Positions 62,172 to 64,000 of a DNA stretch of 64,000 bases are shown here, piece after piece. Source of the DNA: Chenopodium formosanum. Lineage: Eukaryota > Streptophyta > Magnoliopsida > Caryophyllales > Amaranthaceae. The stretch covers positions 5,270,001 through 5,334,000 of the forward strand of contig CM044880.1 in assembly GCA_024500155.1 (NCBI GenBank), written 5' to 3'. The position numbers and the translations under genes were made by a program. Numbering within the stretch: the first letter of the stretch is position 1; each line of letters starts with the position of its first letter. A model generated the notes under the pieces. That model did not search any database. It worked only from the letters and a program-made list of their open reading frames with translations, and had not been told where the DNA came from.

Positions 62172-63400
62172 TCATTAGTCGGTGAAATGTTGCCATCATC
62201 CAACTTGAAGAGGGTTGAGTACTTGCCTGTTGTAGGGAAAATGATGTAATCTATTAGATAAGCATTTGCCTGGAGATTGCTGCATGCTTTGTAAGATTCA
62301 CAGTATATTAGTGTTCTTCTTTCCAGTTTACTGAGAGCACTGATGTACTTCGGCGTAATTGAAACATTTTGCCCTTAATTAGTTAATGCACTGCCACGTT
62401 TTTTCCCCTCCCGTCCTTCCCTTAGTTCCCTGTTCTCTTCTTCTTGTGTTACTGGAAGGCATTTGCCTGTATATGGTGTTTAGTTGATTAGTTCATCCAT
62501 AAGTTCACTGCCCCTGATTTTCTTCTCATTCTTCATTTTCTCTAATTTATATTAAGACATTTGCTATAATGGGCCTTAATGGGTTCCTAATAAAGGTCCG
62601 TATGTTGCCTCATTTTTTAATTTATTGTATCTTATTTCAAAAAAAATTAAGTGCAAATAAATTTAGACAAAATAAGTTCTAATTTTTTTTTCCCCATAAA
62701 ATAAGTTCTTACAAAAATAATTCCAGATAAAATAAATTTAGACAAGTAAAATACATCGTGTTTTTTTAAAAAAAAAATAAAATACGTAGTAATGTCACAC
62801 TCCTAGTAATTTACTCGTATTTATAACATAAAAATTACTTGAGAGGGTAGGAGAAATTTTTTACACACTCCCAAGTCCCAACAAGGTTCAAACACAGATG
62901 GTTAGGAACACCCACTCATACGTAGTCATACCCAAGGGGAAATTGGTCCTTAAAAGTAGTGCAAAATACATGTTAATATACTTCCTCCGTTTCTATTTAG
63001 TTGACGAGTTTGATTTAAGCACATATATTAAGGAGAGGAGAGAGAATGAAAACGCAAGTGATGTAACTTGTAAATATAAGGTAAAAAAATTATGCTAAAA
63101 GGAAACATGTCAAAAAAACTTCATTACGTGTTAACTATAAAGAAACGGAGGTAGTATTTGATAAACGAAACTCGCAAATCAAAAGGAGTGTGTTGGACAT
63201 TTCCATCAGTAATACGGGGGTATTTTGGTAATAGCAGAGTAGATGACTAGGAAAAAATGCCAGGTAAATAAATTTTGATCCACGTATGTTATGTGCAGTG
63301 TTAAGCGGTCGTTATCACTGAGAAAGGTCAACCTGTTTGACTAAGTAACGGAGGAAACGACGATGTTAGGGTATTAAAATAGCTGAATCTAGGTTGAACG
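62172..63400. other. 3' flank of LYSA and intergenic stretch
   Basis: The LYSA 3' UTR probably runs to about 62400. AT-rich sequence with poly(A/T) runs follows. A Stowaway MITE lies at 62981-63154. No coding exon was recognised. Confidence 0.5.
62981..63154. mobile_element. Stowaway-like MITE (174 bp)
   Basis: Starts CTTCCTCCGTTTCTATTTAG and ends CTATAAAGAAACGGAGGTAG, with TA on both sides (62979-62980 and 63155-63156). Inverted repeats extend at least 20 bp with few mismatches. The 66-codon frame that crosses it is not a gene. Confidence 0.85.
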
Positions 63401-63523
63401 AAATTGAGGAAAAGGGCTTAGTATCGCGGCTTGACGAATCGGATAACAAATAGCGTTCTAGATTTTACTGCATCGGTGGTGAAGCAGTACGTTAGCTCAA
63501 CTTGAAATTGGTTCTACATCCAG
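63400..63523 (+). other. Inferred 5' UTR exon of the gene at the right edge
   Basis: The sequence up to TCTACATCCAG at 63523 is followed by a GTAATCC donor. The next acceptor is GTTAACAG at 63749. The 5' limit is not known; 63400 is a rough guess. Confidence 0.45.
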
Positions 63524-63760
63524 GTAATCCGATTCTTGAATTTTATTATTGTCTTTTGTTCAGTAATTTGTATTTGTATGTGTCATTTGTAAGCCACACT
63601 ATTTATCACTTCATTTATTTGTATATGTAAAAGTATGAAACTGGTAGTTTTGGATGGTCATTTAGTTAGTGAATTGTTTGTATGTGTGTGAATCCGGTAA
63701 TATGATCCGGAAAAATGAAATTCATGACCTTACTCGCGTATGTTAACAGGAAAGTGGAGT

Positions 63761-64000
63761 ATGGAGGAAGAAATGGTTCAAGTGAGAAATTCCAACAATG
63801 CGAAGGTAATGTGTTTAAATAATTGCAAAGTAGTCATTGATTTAGTTAATTAGTCAATGGAGAATCATTTGAAATGTATGAAATTCCATTGTGCAGAGCG
63901 GGGATGAAGTACAGGGTGCATGCAAATCAACCAATTGTAAGGTAATTGAGATAGGTAATCGTGAGTTGGCAAATATAAAATTTGTTGTCAAGATTTGTAC
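63761..64000 (+). CDS. N-terminal exons of an unrecognised gene, cut by the window edge
   Basis: After a GTTAACAG acceptor at 63749, the ATG at 63761 opens MEEEMVQVRNSNNAK, ending at 63805 before GTAATG. The next exon, 63897-63941, reads SGDEVQGACKSTNCK before a GTAATT donor. Both coding segments are exactly 45 nt and phase 0. The last 59 bases are intron or read-through. Thirty residues are too few to identify: the CKSTNCK cluster might begin a Cys-rich zinc-binding region, but this is speculation. A CXC (TSO1-like) protein was considered and cannot be supported. Confidence 0.5.

Overview
The window looks like a stretch of a dicot nuclear genome: AT-rich, intron-bearing genes with GT-AG splice sites, plant-specific gene families (SFH-type SEC14-nodulin proteins, CIF-like peptide precursors, a plastid lysine-pathway enzyme) and dense plant MITE, SINE and Helitron debris. 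A Caryophyllales/Amaranthaceae source is only a guess, based on the general look of the (CTGAA)n-bearing MITEs and SINEs. No bacterial, organellar or viral block was recognised. All exon structures below were spliced by hand and checked for frame continuity; no transcript data were available. LAYOUT: (1) 2650-6620, minus strand: a RING-H2 protein gene (440 aa, three coding exons, 5' UTR intron). (2) 6.6-13.6 kb: gene-free, with a Stowaway MITE, a SINE, LTR-like debris and a poly(A)-only insertion. (3) 13695-16910, minus strand: two tandem three-exon genes for small secreted precursors (99 and 93 aa) whose C-termini resemble CASPARIAN STRIP INTEGRITY FACTOR (CIF) peptides. This is the most interesting locus. 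(4) 20859-28640, minus strand: a DnaJ/DnaJ-X co-chaperone gene (342 aa, nine coding exons) whose first coding intron uses a GC donor. (5) 28.6-38.4 kb: an accumulation of MITEs, one Helitron, one SINE, a LINE remnant and an LTR-like fragment. (6) 39102-45504 (plus) and 47169-51628 (minus): two convergent SEC14-nodulin (SFH) phosphatidylinositol/phosphatidylcholine transfer protein genes, 625 and 587 aa, each with 14 coding exons, seven of them identical in length. (7) 52.6-57.7 kb: repeats, including a CACTA-like element, a 5'-truncated LINE with a 9-bp target duplication, and a nested SINE/Stowaway. (8) 57830-62171, plus strand: chloroplast diaminopimelate decarboxylase (LysA, 498 aa). (9) from about 63.4 kb, plus strand: the first exons of an unrecognised gene that runs off the window. 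CONNECTIONS: RING, DnaJ, SFH and SFH genes lie in the order I recall for two Arabidopsis segments (around At2g21500-At2g21540 and At4g39140-At4g39180), so this looks like ancient conserved microsynteny into which the CIF pair and many transposons were added. No operon-like logic is expected; the genes are independent units serving protein turnover, peptide signalling, chaperone, phosphoinositide trafficking and lysine biosynthesis roles.
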